A DNA stretch of 64,000 nt, taken from contig OU696588.1 of the NCBI GenBank assembly GCA_916048095.2, positions 7,591,501 to 7,655,500 of the forward strand, in the 5' to 3' direction. Within the stretch, counting starts at the first letter, position 1; each line of letters begins with the position of its first letter. Positions 36,139 through 46,746 of this stretch are shown piece after piece. The notes beneath the pieces are model-generated. The model saw only the letters and a program-made list of their open reading frames with translations. It had not been told where the DNA came from and ran no database searches. The position numbers and the translations under genes are program-made. Origin of the DNA: Sacculina carcini (lineage: Eukaryota; Arthropoda; Thecostraca; Sacculinidae).

Positions 36139-36690
36139 TTGAGGTGGCATAACTGAGCGGGCTGAATGGTATTGATCAGGGGCTTTAAACGTAAACCAAG
36201 CGATGGATGATGTTTATGAGGTAAAAATGTCCCGCGGGCAGCAGCTATAGACAATAAAATGTTCAATTTCACCGTATAGAGTGAATTCACATACAAAACT
36301 AACGGATTTGACTTCCAGATACAGAACGGATCGTGTTCGAGTTCTGAATTATTCCGCACGACGGGCGGGTTTAAATATGAGGCGGGTTGAGGGAAAATAT
36401 TTTGTCTAAATGAAAATAAAAACAATTAAATTTAAACTTTTCAATTGATAAAAATTTGTAGGAGTTTTCGCTTTTTTGAAATACTTTTTAAAATTAAATA
36501 TGAATTTCATTTTATTAATTGTTCCGCACAACGGGCGGGTTTTTAGGCTAGGCGAGCTTTAGGCTTTTCTATTGGTTAATATTTTTATGAGGTTATCTTT
36601 TTCTTTTTAAATTTATATTCGTTTTATTTTATGAATTGAATATTTAGTTTACTTTATTAATTGTTCCGCACGGCGGGCTGCCTTATATGC
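35097..36690 (+). repeat. Hairpin-punctuated modular repeat, unit 2
   Basis: It starts with the same module as 33488 (ATGCTACTGGGAACAAATTA, then AAGTTGCATAAGGATATGGG) and follows the same order about 1.61 kb further on, ending at the hairpin at 36662 and CTAG near 36691. Motif copies start near 35101, 35368, 35541, 35659, 35824, 35891, 36071, 36354, 36523 and 36663. The core module is at 36143-36345. A (TA)n tract at 36100-36136 follows one hairpin. Divergence between units 1 and 2 is obvious but moderate. Confidence 0.75.
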
Positions 36691-36880
36691 TAGTATATAT
36701 ATATATACTTATAATAATTGATATATTTTTGAGAGAAAGTCAGAATGACGTAGCAAAATTTTCCAAGTGGTGCCTTTTAAATAGCACTGATCAAGTATGC
36801 ATGGCTAAAATAAGCTATAGTCATGGACAACAATACCAAGATATATGCGTGCCTTTCATAGGCGTCAATATATTTCTCAC

Positions 36881-38434
36881 CCGTGCTGCACTTTTGCTTG
36901 CAGCCTTGATAGATGGTTCCTTTTTTGAAGCGTTGTACACGTACATCAATTTGCCAGTGGTTGTTGTCATCTCCACGAACAACGGCAGTGTGGTTGAGCA
37001 GTTCTTCAGAACGGGAACACGTGTCTCCATCTCTGCCATTGTTATGAATGAAGAGTGATTTTGCATCGCGTGAATGTAGCGGCGGAGAATGCTGATTTTT
37101 ATTTGTTGTTTGTGATGGAAATGAGGTATACTTGGAAGTGTATTTTTCATTGATGGGCACTGTGAACTCATTTTTTGCCGATTTTTGTGATTGGCTCAAT
37201 CCACCGCTCTCGGTTATGCATTTATGTCCTTCTCTGTCATAGGTATCATGTACCAGAGATGACACTTCTTTATTTAATGAATCCACTGGAGCAATTCGGT
37301 TAACTTCTTCTGGAACTCGTTGGCAAATGCTGCAGTCTTTCGTTGGAACTAAGTAACTCTTGAGGTATTTGTAACACACATTATTAGAGCTCAACGAACT
37401 TAGTGAGAATGTATTAGATTGGCTTGAGATTGGCTTTAGATTGGCTTGAGATTGGCTTGATTGGATTGGAAAACGAGCGGTTCTGTGCTCATCATTTCTA
37501 GAGATTGACACCAAATCGGGAGCACTTGACAGGTTGATGAGACTTGGAGACACCAAAGCCGCGGGACGCCGCAAAGAATAAAACGTATGATATCCTCTGA
37601 TTGGAAATTGTAAGACATTCATTTTGTTTTTCCCATTTTCTGAAATGGTTCTAGGACTGGTGAACAAATTATGAGGTTTCGTCGAGATTGAGTTTGCAGA
37701 AAAATCACGGGGTGAAATCGAATGTGACGTATTCGCTAAGTAACAGGGAAAACGCACTCTTCTCGTATCGGGCATAGACTTACATAAATCATTATGATAG
37801 CACTTGGAGTCCGCTGTAGCTGCTGACATGACCGTGGCTCCATGATAATTGCTTCTGCAGGGCAAATACCTACATTCAGTGTGGTTCTTGGATGCTACCT
37901 GTGAAACAGCTCGAACACTACCATTTGACTGCTGCAAACTCTTCAAGTCGGGGCAGGATACTGTCAAGCAATCAACACCTGGTTGTTCAATGGTGTCGAG
38001 GTGATAAGCGTGCTGCGAGTCCTGGGCGTGATTCCCTGCGTCTCTTAGCCCGCTGTACTTTTGAATATTTCCACGAATCATATTGTGCGGTTTTCTGAAG
38101 GATGTAAGACGGTATGAAGGTATGGTACGGCTGAAATAATGGTAATCCTTGCCAAAACTACGTTGGTCGCCATATCCAATTATGGTTTCCGTCGAAGTAC
38201 AGCGCTTTGGCTCGTAGACAGGATATATTGACTTGTAGACCGGACTGTGTCTGTCAGAGAAGTGAGCCACAGAGTCAGCACTTTGTGAAGTATTGTGTTT
38301 GCTCGCATGAAGTGAGGACTGCGACATCTGATTTGGGTCCTGGTTGGAATTCGGTGCACCACAAAGGCCTTGTCGGTACTCCATATAGGAATTGACGGGC
38401 GCTTCACCCTTGAGTCGGATGATGTTCGGTTTTT
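36881..38434 (-). CDS. Large internal exon of an unrecognised host gene
   Basis: A 1.55 kb minus-strand frame with no stops encodes about 518 residues rich in Ser, Asn, His and Tyr, with no membrane segment and no domain I recognise; it looks mostly disordered. It opens with KPNIIRLKGEAPVNSYMEYR, so coding begins upstream of the first Met (38384). The 5' end is placed at an AG before 38434 because that acceptor keeps frame with the exon at 38533-38598. The 3' end is placed at a good donor (GG|GTGAGA, last base 36881); beyond it the frame runs into a hydrophobic stretch that looks like intron read-through. A TTGGCTTGAGATTGG minisatellite-like repeat at 37418-37465 is inside the coding sequence. 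A single unprocessed open frame this long between mobile elements is the best evidence for a host gene here. Confidence 0.72.
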
Positions 38435-38532
38435 CTTTTCTGCACCGTCAATTATTTGCTGGGCTAGAGCTCCTCACACATACGCTCGAAATGCTGAAAT
38501 CAGTATGACAGCACAACGCTGAGTTTTCTCAC

Positions 38533-38598
38533 CGATCACTGTTTTCCCAATTGATCCGATCCGGGTGAACTCCGTTCTTTTCAACGCTTCACGATCGA
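38533..38598 (-). CDS. Small host exon upstream of the large exon
   Basis: 66 bp on the minus strand between an acceptor ATATTTTCAG and a donor CG|GTGAGA. It encodes DREALKRTEFTRIGSIGKTV with partial codons at both ends (two bases in, one base out). Its exit phase fits the acceptor chosen for the 1.55 kb exon, giving ...GKTVI-E-KPNIIRLKG.... Basic/polar residues, no domain recognised. Exon calls this short are fragile; RNA evidence would settle it. Confidence 0.5.
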
Positions 38599-38718
38599 CT
38601 GAAAATATCCTCCCAGATGGGCCACATTGATGGTGCTGCGATCGCAAATGGTGCAGCTTGTTGCTCAAGGTCCTTATCGATCACAACAAACACCTGAGCG
38701 CGCACTCGAATTCCGAAC

Positions 38719-38766
38719 ACACACACACACACACACACACAGACACACACACACACACACACACAC
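38719..38766. repeat. CA microsatellite
   Basis: (CA)n in the intron-like region right of the host exons. Two further CA tracts follow at 39314-39379 and 39664-39800. 38770-40209 otherwise shows no gene or recognised repeat. Confidence 0.9.
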
Positions 38767-39313
38767 AAACAAACACATACGGGTAGGCACAAGCGCGCAC
38801 GTGCAACATGGTTCGCCCCGCAAACAAAACAGGAATTCGGAATGAGTAGGTGTGTGCATCAGCACGCAAATATTGTTCGTGACATCATGACCTAGTTTTA
38901 TTCTACATTCGCCCGTTGCGAAGATTTACACTTCCTTCTTTGTTGCCTGCACAGACAAGCTGAAGTATCGCAAGCTGCTGCGCTTGTCGCCCCACGGAAC
39001 ACCATGCACACGACACGCCGTATGTGCGTGTTTCTTGGGCATATGTCAATGTGTCGGTCAATTTCAATATTGCACCTGTGAGCATTCCCTGTCGGGCACG
39101 CGCACCAGCGTTACTAGCGCAATAAGAAGACTATTTGAATAAATGCAATTCCACCATGCTTCCCTCGTTCTGTTTGCAAGTGTAAGAATGACTTCCAAAC
39201 TGCAGATATATCAGCACTGAGCACAACGGTGGCCCGAACACATCACCTCAGCTATGCTCTCCGTATCCATTCTTGTGTAGACGCAGGTGAAGCAAACCCT
39301 CGCACGCACTCAC

Positions 39314-39320
39314 ACACGCA

Positions 39321-39379
<59 letters not shown>
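39314..39379. repeat. CA microsatellite
   Basis: 66 bp of pure (CA)n, preceded by degenerate CACTCA units. Confidence 0.92.
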
Positions 39380-39381
<2 letters not shown>

Positions 39382-39680
39382 TGATTTATCAGTTGTATAA
39401 TCATAGAAAAGTGAAGTAGCGGTGAAATGACATTCAAATTAGAGCGGTGATAGCTACTGATAGTGACATTCTGATCACGATTGCTACACCCAGATCACAC
39501 GACACAACGATGCAAACTGACCACACCATTGACATACAGACACCAACACTCCACCTGCGGGGTCAACAAATCCTCCCTCATTATGTAGCTACAGGCAAAT
39601 GACAGGACAAAAGCAGTGCTTTCATTCAAATCCATACATTCGCGTCTCATTCAAACACATCACGCACACACACACACACA

Positions 39681-39722
<42 letters not shown>

Positions 39723-40217
39723 CACACACATACACACACGCACGTCCACGTACACGCACGCGCATCTGCACACTCACACACACCACACACACACACAGAA
39801 TCCATTCACACAGAACACAAACATACGTACACACAAGTATGTATGGACTGAAATACGAACTGATACACAATAGAAACGAGGACACTCAAATGCATTCGAA
39901 TGAGGCTGTTGTATGCATTTTGTGTGGTCTACGCAGAAACATGCTAGATTCAACTAGAGACAAGTAGCACGTGTGCATACCTCACACATAAACACATATA
40001 TGTATATTTAAAAAAAATTATTTCAATATATTGACTGCTGAACAGTTATCTGCTCTCAGTTATCAATTATCAGTTTATCAGGCATTGTTTAATAGGGAAT
40101 AGTTAATTTTTATAACGTTTTAATTGTTCTTAAGATTTTTAATACCAATTTATTATTATTATTACTAAAATCAATGAGCAAGGTGTGGCGTGTCATGCAA
40201 ATTCTTTTTGTTATTAC

Positions 40218-40764
40218 CAGGGTGACCTTTTGTTGCAAATGCAACTTCTTCATAATTGACTGTACTTCATGAGATGCCCAAAAATAAACATTTCATTGAT
40301 CTGAGGTAAATATTAAGGAAGTTATAAATGCAACTTTCTGCAACTTTTGCTTTAGCCCAACTTGTTCATTTTTAAGAGCAACTATTTGGACTTAGGACAA
40401 TTATTGAACTTTTAAAATACTTATTTCACACTATCAGGAATCATTTTCAGTTATAAAGTTTTACAATGCAGCATATGCTCATGTATTGTAAACATAAACT
40501 CGATAAGCATGTATCTGGAGAACGGGTGAACATTGTGTCCGTGTGTGGTGCTTGACACCCTGTGTATGTACTGTCCCATAGACATAACACAGACATAGAC
40601 AATATAATATAGACATACTCGTAACTTTGATATAGACAGGTGCGGTGTGGAAAAGAATTATACTTTAATTTTTACACTTTTCGAGCAACCTTAGAACAAC
40701 TAGTTAAATCAAAAGCACTTGAATATAATTGTCGCATAATCATATGATGTTTTATCTACAAAAT
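40218..40764 (+). mobile_element. Second hAT family, truncated copy
   Basis: Starts CAGGGTGACCTTTTGTTGCA and aligns with 41086-41664 (GATCTGAGGTAA, GCAACTTTTT, GTGTCCGTGTGTGGTGCT, GAGCAA...TTAGA blocks), then diverges before any right terminus. The 8 bp before it, GTTATTAC, are the same as the target duplication of the full copy. Confidence 0.65.
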
Positions 40765-40832
40765 CCATATTGACTGTTTTGATATCACCCGGATACCAAA
40801 CTATATTGATGAATAACGCACACTGCGCACTA

Positions 40833-41014
40833 GGGCTGGGCAGGAACCGGTTCTGACGATTCTGCTACGTGGGTATTGGAACCGGGTCCGAGACTTGGAA
40901 CCGGTTCTGTAACCGGGTAAACACGGCTCCGAATCCACACGGTTCCGATTCTCGTTCCCGGGTCCACACGGATCTTAGTATCAGGACCGGCAAGGAAATT
41001 ATGTGCACTGCGCA
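40833..41014. mobile_element. Probable hAT-like MITE
   Basis: TAGGGCTGGGCAGGAACCGG resembles common hAT MITE ends. The interior carries repeated AACCGGTTC / GGAACCGGGTCC palindromes. The short repeat CACTGCGCAC flanks both sides (40823-40832 and 41005-41014). No clear right inverted terminus is seen, so the call is tentative. Confidence 0.45.
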
Positions 41015-41085
41015 CACTCCATGAACACTACGGTGCGTCGGTTTAATGCTGTTAATTCTATTATAATTATTATTATTGTTATTAC

Positions 41086-42246
41086 TAGGGTGACCGTTTG
41101 TTGCAGATGCAACTTTTTTATCATATAATTCGTTTGTCATAAGGAGCCCAAAAATCAATATTTTATTGATCTGAGGTAAGTACTAAATAAGTTATAAAGG
41201 CAGCTTTTTGCAACTTTTTGTTTTTAGCGCAACTTTTGCAACTTTTTCATTTTAAGATCAACTATATAGATTTAGGACACTTTTGAACTTTTAGAACAAT
41301 TATTTAGCACTATCAAGAAAAATATTCAGTTGTAAAGGTGTACAATGCAAGAAATGTGCATGTATTGTCAACATATACTCGATAAGTATTTATCTGGAAA
41401 GTGGGTGAATATTGTGTCCGTGTGTGGTGCTAGACATCCTGCGTGTGCATATCACCACATACGGACACACAAATGTATATACACAATGCAGACATATAAA
41501 ATATAATATAGAAAAAAATCTCTGAAATAAACACGTGCATTTGTGCAATAGAATTAAACATAAATTTTTATACTTTTCGAGCAAGCTTAGAGCAACTAGT
41601 TAGATCAACAGTACTTGAATATAATGACCGCATAATCAGACGATTTTTTATCTGCAAAATCCATTAAGGCCTTTAAACATTAAAGAAAATTATAATCAAG
41701 TGAGAATTTAAAATTATATTGTGTAATTAAACGTCACTACCAGGCATCAGTGCGACAGACTCGGCAGACTAGACAAGCATGTGAAACACACAATCTTAAC
41801 GCAATAGCCAATGCTCAGGATGCACTAAGTAGAAACAAAAACGAGAAACCCCCAATGTGTAATGTTGAGAAGTGATTTCAGTGTTTACATTTTATTACCC
41901 TTTTATTTACCATTGACGATATTTAGCGAACCATTGAGCTCAACTTATTAGCGCAGCTATTTGAAATTTTTAGCGCTTCCAAATCGCCAGTGAGGTGACA
42001 GTTGAAGCTCATAAAGCATGCAATCCTAGCACTACCGCAAATGCTCAAAACGTATTGTTGTAATAGTTATAGACTGTAAAAAGTACCTCACAAAAAGTAT
42101 GTTTCTCATAATAAATTGTATTTCACTAACTTCTTACGGGTTTTAGTGAAATGTGTGCAAAATTTTGAGTGCCACTTTTCAGCGCAACTTTTAGGATTTT
42201 TTAGCGCAGCTTTTCTTAATTTTTAGCGCACCAAAAGGTCACCCTA
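41086..42246 (+). mobile_element. Second hAT family, complete non-autonomous copy
   Basis: Left end TAGGGTGACC and right end GGTCACCCTA are perfect 10-bp inverted repeats, flanked by identical 8-bp duplications GTTATTAC (41078-41085 and 42247-42254). 1161 bp. The body has many AGCGCAACTTTT-like units, mostly toward the right end, that may be subterminal binding sites. No coding. It sits in an ATT/GTT-rich target that continues as a microsatellite on its right. Confidence 0.85.
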
Positions 42247-42254
42247 GTTATTAC

Positions 42255-42522
42255 TATTATTATCATTGCTATTACTATTACCATTGTTATTAATATTATT
42301 ATCATTGTTATTATTGTGATTATTATAATTGTTATTATTATTGTTATTATTATTGTTATTATTATTGTTATTATTATTGTTATTATTATTGTTATTATTA
42401 TTATTGTTATTATTATTGTTATTATTATTATTGTTATTATTATTGTTATTGTTATTATTGTTATTATTATTATTGTTATTATTATTATTATTGTTATTGT
42501 AAATATTATTATTGTTATTAAT
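42255..42522. repeat. ATT/GTT trinucleotide microsatellite
   Basis: About 270 bp of (ATT) with regular GTT interruptions, giving poly-Asn or Ile/Val frames that are artefacts. Confidence 0.95.
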
Positions 42523-42771
42523 CATTAGTATTGCTATTAGAATTAATGCTAGTATGGCATTGCGGTTAATGCAGCTTACACGTTTATTTAAAAAATGCGT
42601 ATTATATTATCAATTTTGTTTTCGGAAATACATATAAAATTACATTTTTGCAAGTGAATGTGTGCGCACAGAGGCATATTACACGATATGTCAAACTAAA
42701 TTAAATGCATATGATTTATTACGTTTGTTATATTAAATATATTATTAATATACTGTTTTTACGTAGTTTGT

Positions 42772-42774
<3 letters not shown>

Positions 42775-42816
<42 letters not shown>
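42775..42816. repeat. TA microsatellite at the Penelope 3' end
   Basis: About 42 bp of (TA)n directly abutting the 3' end of the minus-strand Penelope-like element. Confidence 0.9.
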
Positions 42817-42818
<2 letters not shown>

Positions 42819-43081
42819 AAATTGATGTTCACTCACGCACCCGTTATAATTATAAATATTGTGTAAATGAATCACTTCATCGGGCACAATCAATATATTT
42901 TAGTAGGAACGTTTACGCCTAACAGCTTCTTCAGGTACTGAAATTCATTCAAATTAACGTTCAAATTACACAATTATATAGCAGACAATAAAAAACACAT
43001 GCATCATAACAATTGAGTAACTCTCGAAATTAAGCGCTGAAAAAAGGAGAATTAATTGCCAATCGCGTTATCTTTAGAATT

Positions 43082-43494
43082 GGCATTATAAATCTATTCC
43101 CTTGCAGCCGTTGATGAGCGATCCATCATCATGCTGTCGTATGTAGGCTGCTTCAGCGTACTTTCTTGTCGACTCATCTCTGATGACACTTTGGATGATA
43201 CACCAGCTGATGGATAATGGAGAGTTGGTGTGATGTTCATTGTTGTGTTCGAACATCACACCGTTCAGTTTTGGGCTAATATGCTCCTGAAACTCGTATT
43301 TTCACAGGTCGACAGGTTTCACCTAATATTCCACAGATCGTACAAGTTTTCTTATGAATCACATTCTTCTGCCAACATTTTGACCTTTTCGTCGCACAGG
43401 AGCATGTAAAGCAGCCGGACTCGCATGTCAGGCGCTCTTTGGGAGGTGCAAATACTCTTTTTAATGGGCGACCCGGATCAAAGAAAATCCGCAC
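43082..43494 (-). pseudogene. Penelope GIY-YIG endonuclease region
   Basis: Minus-strand coding with the Cys-rich linker (CESGCFTCSCATKRSKC) and KKTCTICGILGETCRPVKIR, the start of the GIY-YIG fold. It then continues in another frame as LNGVMFEHNNEHHTNSPLSI and RDESTRKYAEAAYIRQHDGS to a stop near 43085. This is the C-terminal endonuclease that nicks target DNA in Penelope-like elements. Frame changes make this copy inactive. Confidence 0.7.
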
Positions 43495-43563
43495 TTTGTC
43501 TGCGAGACCCGTTCTTCAGAGCAGTGATTGACACTGTCGCTTGTTTGCCTCTCCCAAGTACGG

Positions 43564-44586
43564 CTAATTTACATAATATTTGCGTTCGTCTTCTTTTTCT
43601 TCTCCATGTCCAGTATTGCTCGCATTCCTTAGTGCCCTATATTTTGTTTTTTCGATCACCTTCATGGGATAGCCATTCACTTTCAGGTGATTTTCAACGG
43701 TTCTCAGCGATTTTTGTAGTTTCAGCTCATTGTTGGCTCTTCTTGACGCCCTCACAAACTCGCCGTATGCAATGGAACGTTTTGTTGATGTTGAGCCGTA
43801 GGATTGCCATGGAGTGAACGATCCACTGTGTACAGTTTTCACATGTAATGTGGTGTAGAATTTGCGACCATCATGACTGATGAGGCAGTCGAGATATGGC
43901 AAGCTGCCGTCCTTTGGCGTTTCGATGGTAAATTGGATGTGCGAGTTGATTGAGTTAACAATCCGCATCATATCGTCAATGTTTACGTCATCGTACCACG
44001 CAATGTAAATATCGTCAATGTACCGCTTATACTCCAGTGGCCATGGTAATTTTTCAATTAGTTGGCGGTCCATGTAGTCGGCATAAATAATGGCCAGTTG
44101 CGGTGCCATAGAATTGCCCATTGAAAGGCCCTGTACTTGTGCATAGTGCATCTCACCTTGGACAATCACATCATTTGAAATGGCCAAATCAATGAGCACT
44201 ACAACATCGTCCACATCCATCAAGGTGAATATTTCATCTCCATCTTTGTGCTGATGTAGAAAGTTTGTTACGACTTCCATCAAGCCCACATCGTTGTTGC
44301 TGGATCTCCGTGGTAATGTGCCGTACAGGTAAACAATATCCAGTGAAGCCATTCCTTTTATTCTATCTTGTGGTATGTTTTCAAGCCATTTGATAAATTC
44401 GTCCGTGCTTCTGATGTGTGCAGGAACATTATCCAGAAGATTATCTAGTTTTTTGGCCAGGCTCTTTGATAGTTTTGTTGCTGGACCGTCTAGTGCAGCG
44501 AATATGGGCCTGCCTTTCAGTTCACCTGCCTTATGATAATTTGGCAGAACGTACGTTGAATTCGGCATTGGAAAACTACATTTCAT
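43564..44586 (-). pseudogene. Penelope-like reverse transcriptase core
   Basis: A 340-residue open frame. Recognisable are YVLPNYHKAG and RPIFAALDGPATKLSKSLAK near the start, IKGMASLDIVYLYGTLPR (first catalytic Asp in the SLDIV segment), QGLSMGNSMAPQLAIIYADY, and YKRYIDDIYIAWYDD with the catalytic YIDD at about residue 190, then LPYLDCLISHDGRKFYTTLH. The motif set is that of Penelope RTs, which are related to telomerase. The upstream N-terminal domain lies at 44843-45284. The frame here is long and fairly intact, but the element as a whole is broken. Confidence 0.85.
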
Positions 44587-44842
44587 TGCATTCAGATAGG
44601 ATGTAATCTGTTTGTACTTCCTGTATTTAGTGGTATATCCTGTATTTCCTGTATATCCTGTATTTATTACATTCAGTACTTTGTTGAACTTTGCCTGTCT
44701 TGTTGACGGTAGTACGACCTGAATCTATTTGAAATTTCTACTGTTGATGCTTGCTTCGGATAGCATGTTCTCGTATGTTTCACTGTTTATGGCCACTAGT
44801 CGGCCGGTTTTATCTGTTGTTGTGATGACTGTGCTTTTCCCA

Positions 44843-45284
44843 TTATATTTCATTGATCATTTTCATTTCATTTGATGTCTTCTTTGGCAGTAGCTTGTGA
44901 CAGTCTTTTAGAAGTTTGGTTATGCCACCCGAGAGCTCGTGGGTAGTATCATGCTGTATACCGTCCTTGCTCATTTTTGCCACACATTTCTCGATAGTAG
45001 CGCCACACTCCTTCGTTAAGCGCGAACTGTCTTTGATGCTGTATTGCTGTGGTACATATGACGGACCTTTGTTCAAAAGATCACAGTGAGGAGCGCCGTC
45101 TGTTTTATCCACAAACGCCACGCACTTTTTGTTAGGCTATATAGTTGCTTCGTCCATATGAATCTTCTCCAATTCTTTTGAGAATAGAGCATGAAATTTC
45201 TTCTTCGTTTTTGCTTGTAGTTCCTCCCTGCATGAATTCAGCTTGTTTTGCTCTAGTTCAGTCAGTGGGAACATATCATATGTC
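44843..45284 (-). pseudogene. Penelope RT N-terminal region, part
   Basis: Two minus-strand frames: 45284-45137 with TYDMFPLTELEQNKLNSCRE and FSKELEKIHMDEATI, and 45121-44843 with VAFVDKTDGAPHCDLLNKGP-like and GGITKLLKDCHKLLPKKTSN segments, matching the RT-fingers side of Penelope proteins. A frame change lies between them. The right edge is the BEL/Pao insertion. Confidence 0.65.
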
Positions 45285-45289
45285 AATGT

Positions 45290-46720
45290 TGTAGCGGTCG
45301 CTTGAAATTCGACCACTAGATGGCAGTGTTGTACTACTTGCGAAATATTTTGCGGTTTGTGTTTATGGCGCACTTAGACGAAAAAGGCAAATTGCGCGGT
45401 TGAAAGGGATGGTGTTTTTAATGTGATCAACCGGTGTGCTTTCATTGTTTTGTACAGTGCTATTTCCAAGGCACCAAGTATATATGTATTATAAGTATAA
45501 TTATATATGTATTCCTACAATTCCTAATTCCTTGTCCTTTCTCTCATGCCACTCTTCTCTCTGATATTACGTCCTGGACCACCTCTCGTCGCCTCATTCT
45601 CAACACTTCTAAGTCTGAATTTCTTATCCTTCACCCTCCGCGCATTTCTCCTCCATTACTCCCAATCGCTGTATCTTCCTCTGTTCGAAACTTGGGTGCT
45701 ATCTTCGATTCCAACTTGTCCTTTTCAAACAATGTTGTCTCTATTTCGCGCACCTGTCGTTTGATTTTACGCAGTCTATACCCTATTCGATCCTGTTTAG
45801 ACCAGCCTTCTTCTATTAAATTAATACAGTCTCTTGTTCTCTCTCGTCTTGATTATTGCAGCTCACTCCACTACATTCTTACCAACAAATCCCTGAAAAT
45901 CCTTCAAAAAATTATTAATCAATCCTGTCGTTTTGTGCTCCATCCTACACCTTGCCGCCATACCTCTCAATTCTTGTTCCAATTCCACTGGCTTCCCATC
46001 ATTCCTAGGATTCATTTTCGGCTGTGTTGTCTCATATATAAAATTCTGCACAATAGCTCTTCCCCGTCCTATCTTTCTGATCTTCTAGTTTCTTCTAATG
46101 ACTTTAATTCTCGTGTTCATCGTCCTTTATCCTGTCCTCGCGCTATCAACGAGTCACCTTGGTCCGCAAAATCCTTTTCTTTCTATGCGCCTCGGGTCTA
46201 CAATGATCTTCCTTCCTCAATCACTTCCTCTTCATCCTTTAGTAGGTTTTCCTCCTCACTTCGTAAATATCTTTTTGCTAAATCTTTTGATCCCAGTTCT
46301 CGCACTCTTACACCTTACGCTTCCCTATGACTCTAATTTACAATTACTTATGTTTTTACTTATTTTCATTTTATTTATCTCCATTATTATTGAAAAAAAA
46401 TTTCCTTTCTGTGAATTTTCTACTTCTTTTCTCACATCTTGATGTCGTGTACTGTTGTTTCTAATTGTTGTCTCTTTCGCGCTTGTTTCTGTGTGAGCGC
46501 TATAAAAATACATTGTTGTTGTTGTTGTTGTTTGTGATGCTAAGGTTTATGATGGCTTGAGCTTCAACTGCTTCGCGTTATGTATGAGTGTGTATGGAAG
46601 TTTGGTGCAAAGGATTTGTGAATGTGAACCATGTACACCTACTGCTTCAAGTGATTGTTTTCGTATACTAAGCCTGGGAATACATTGTCACATACTGAAA
46701 CTAATTCACCGGCCGTTACA
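45290..46720 (+). repeat. BEL/Pao 5' LTR containing an L2 insertion
   Basis: TGTAGCGG...GGCCGTTACA. It matches the 3' LTR at 50426-50817 on both sides of the L2 fragment at 45491-46530. Confidence 0.88.
45491..46530 (+). mobile_element. 5'-truncated L2-like LINE inside the BEL/Pao 5' LTR
   Basis: It encodes the RT C-terminal half (LILNTSKSEFLILHPPRISP, then FQFHWLPIIPRIHFRLCCLI and APRVYNDLPSSI) in one open frame up to a stop at 46330. Then come a short 3' UTR with GCGCTATAAAAATACATTG and a (TTG)n tail. The 3' LTR shows the unoccupied site as TATATGTATT|GTTTGTGATG, which fixes both ends. The fragment is almost identical to 56046-56704, so this L2 family was recently active. Confidence 0.88.
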
Positions 46721-46746
46721 TAAGTACAAAACATTGATTTTAGTTC

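Noticed and set aside
33488-36690. CRISPR-like array (regularly repeated short motif with spacers)
   Set aside because: Motif copies diverge, spacers are homologous between units and vary in length from about 60 to 400 bp, and the genome is eukaryotic.
36777-36880. Hydrophobic C-terminus of the large host open frame as a membrane anchor
   Set aside because: A good splice donor at 36881 precedes it, and the stretch lies against repeat DNA; intron read-through is more likely.
42244-42528. Poly-Asn and Ile/Val open frames
   Set aside because: Product of the ATT/GTT microsatellite.
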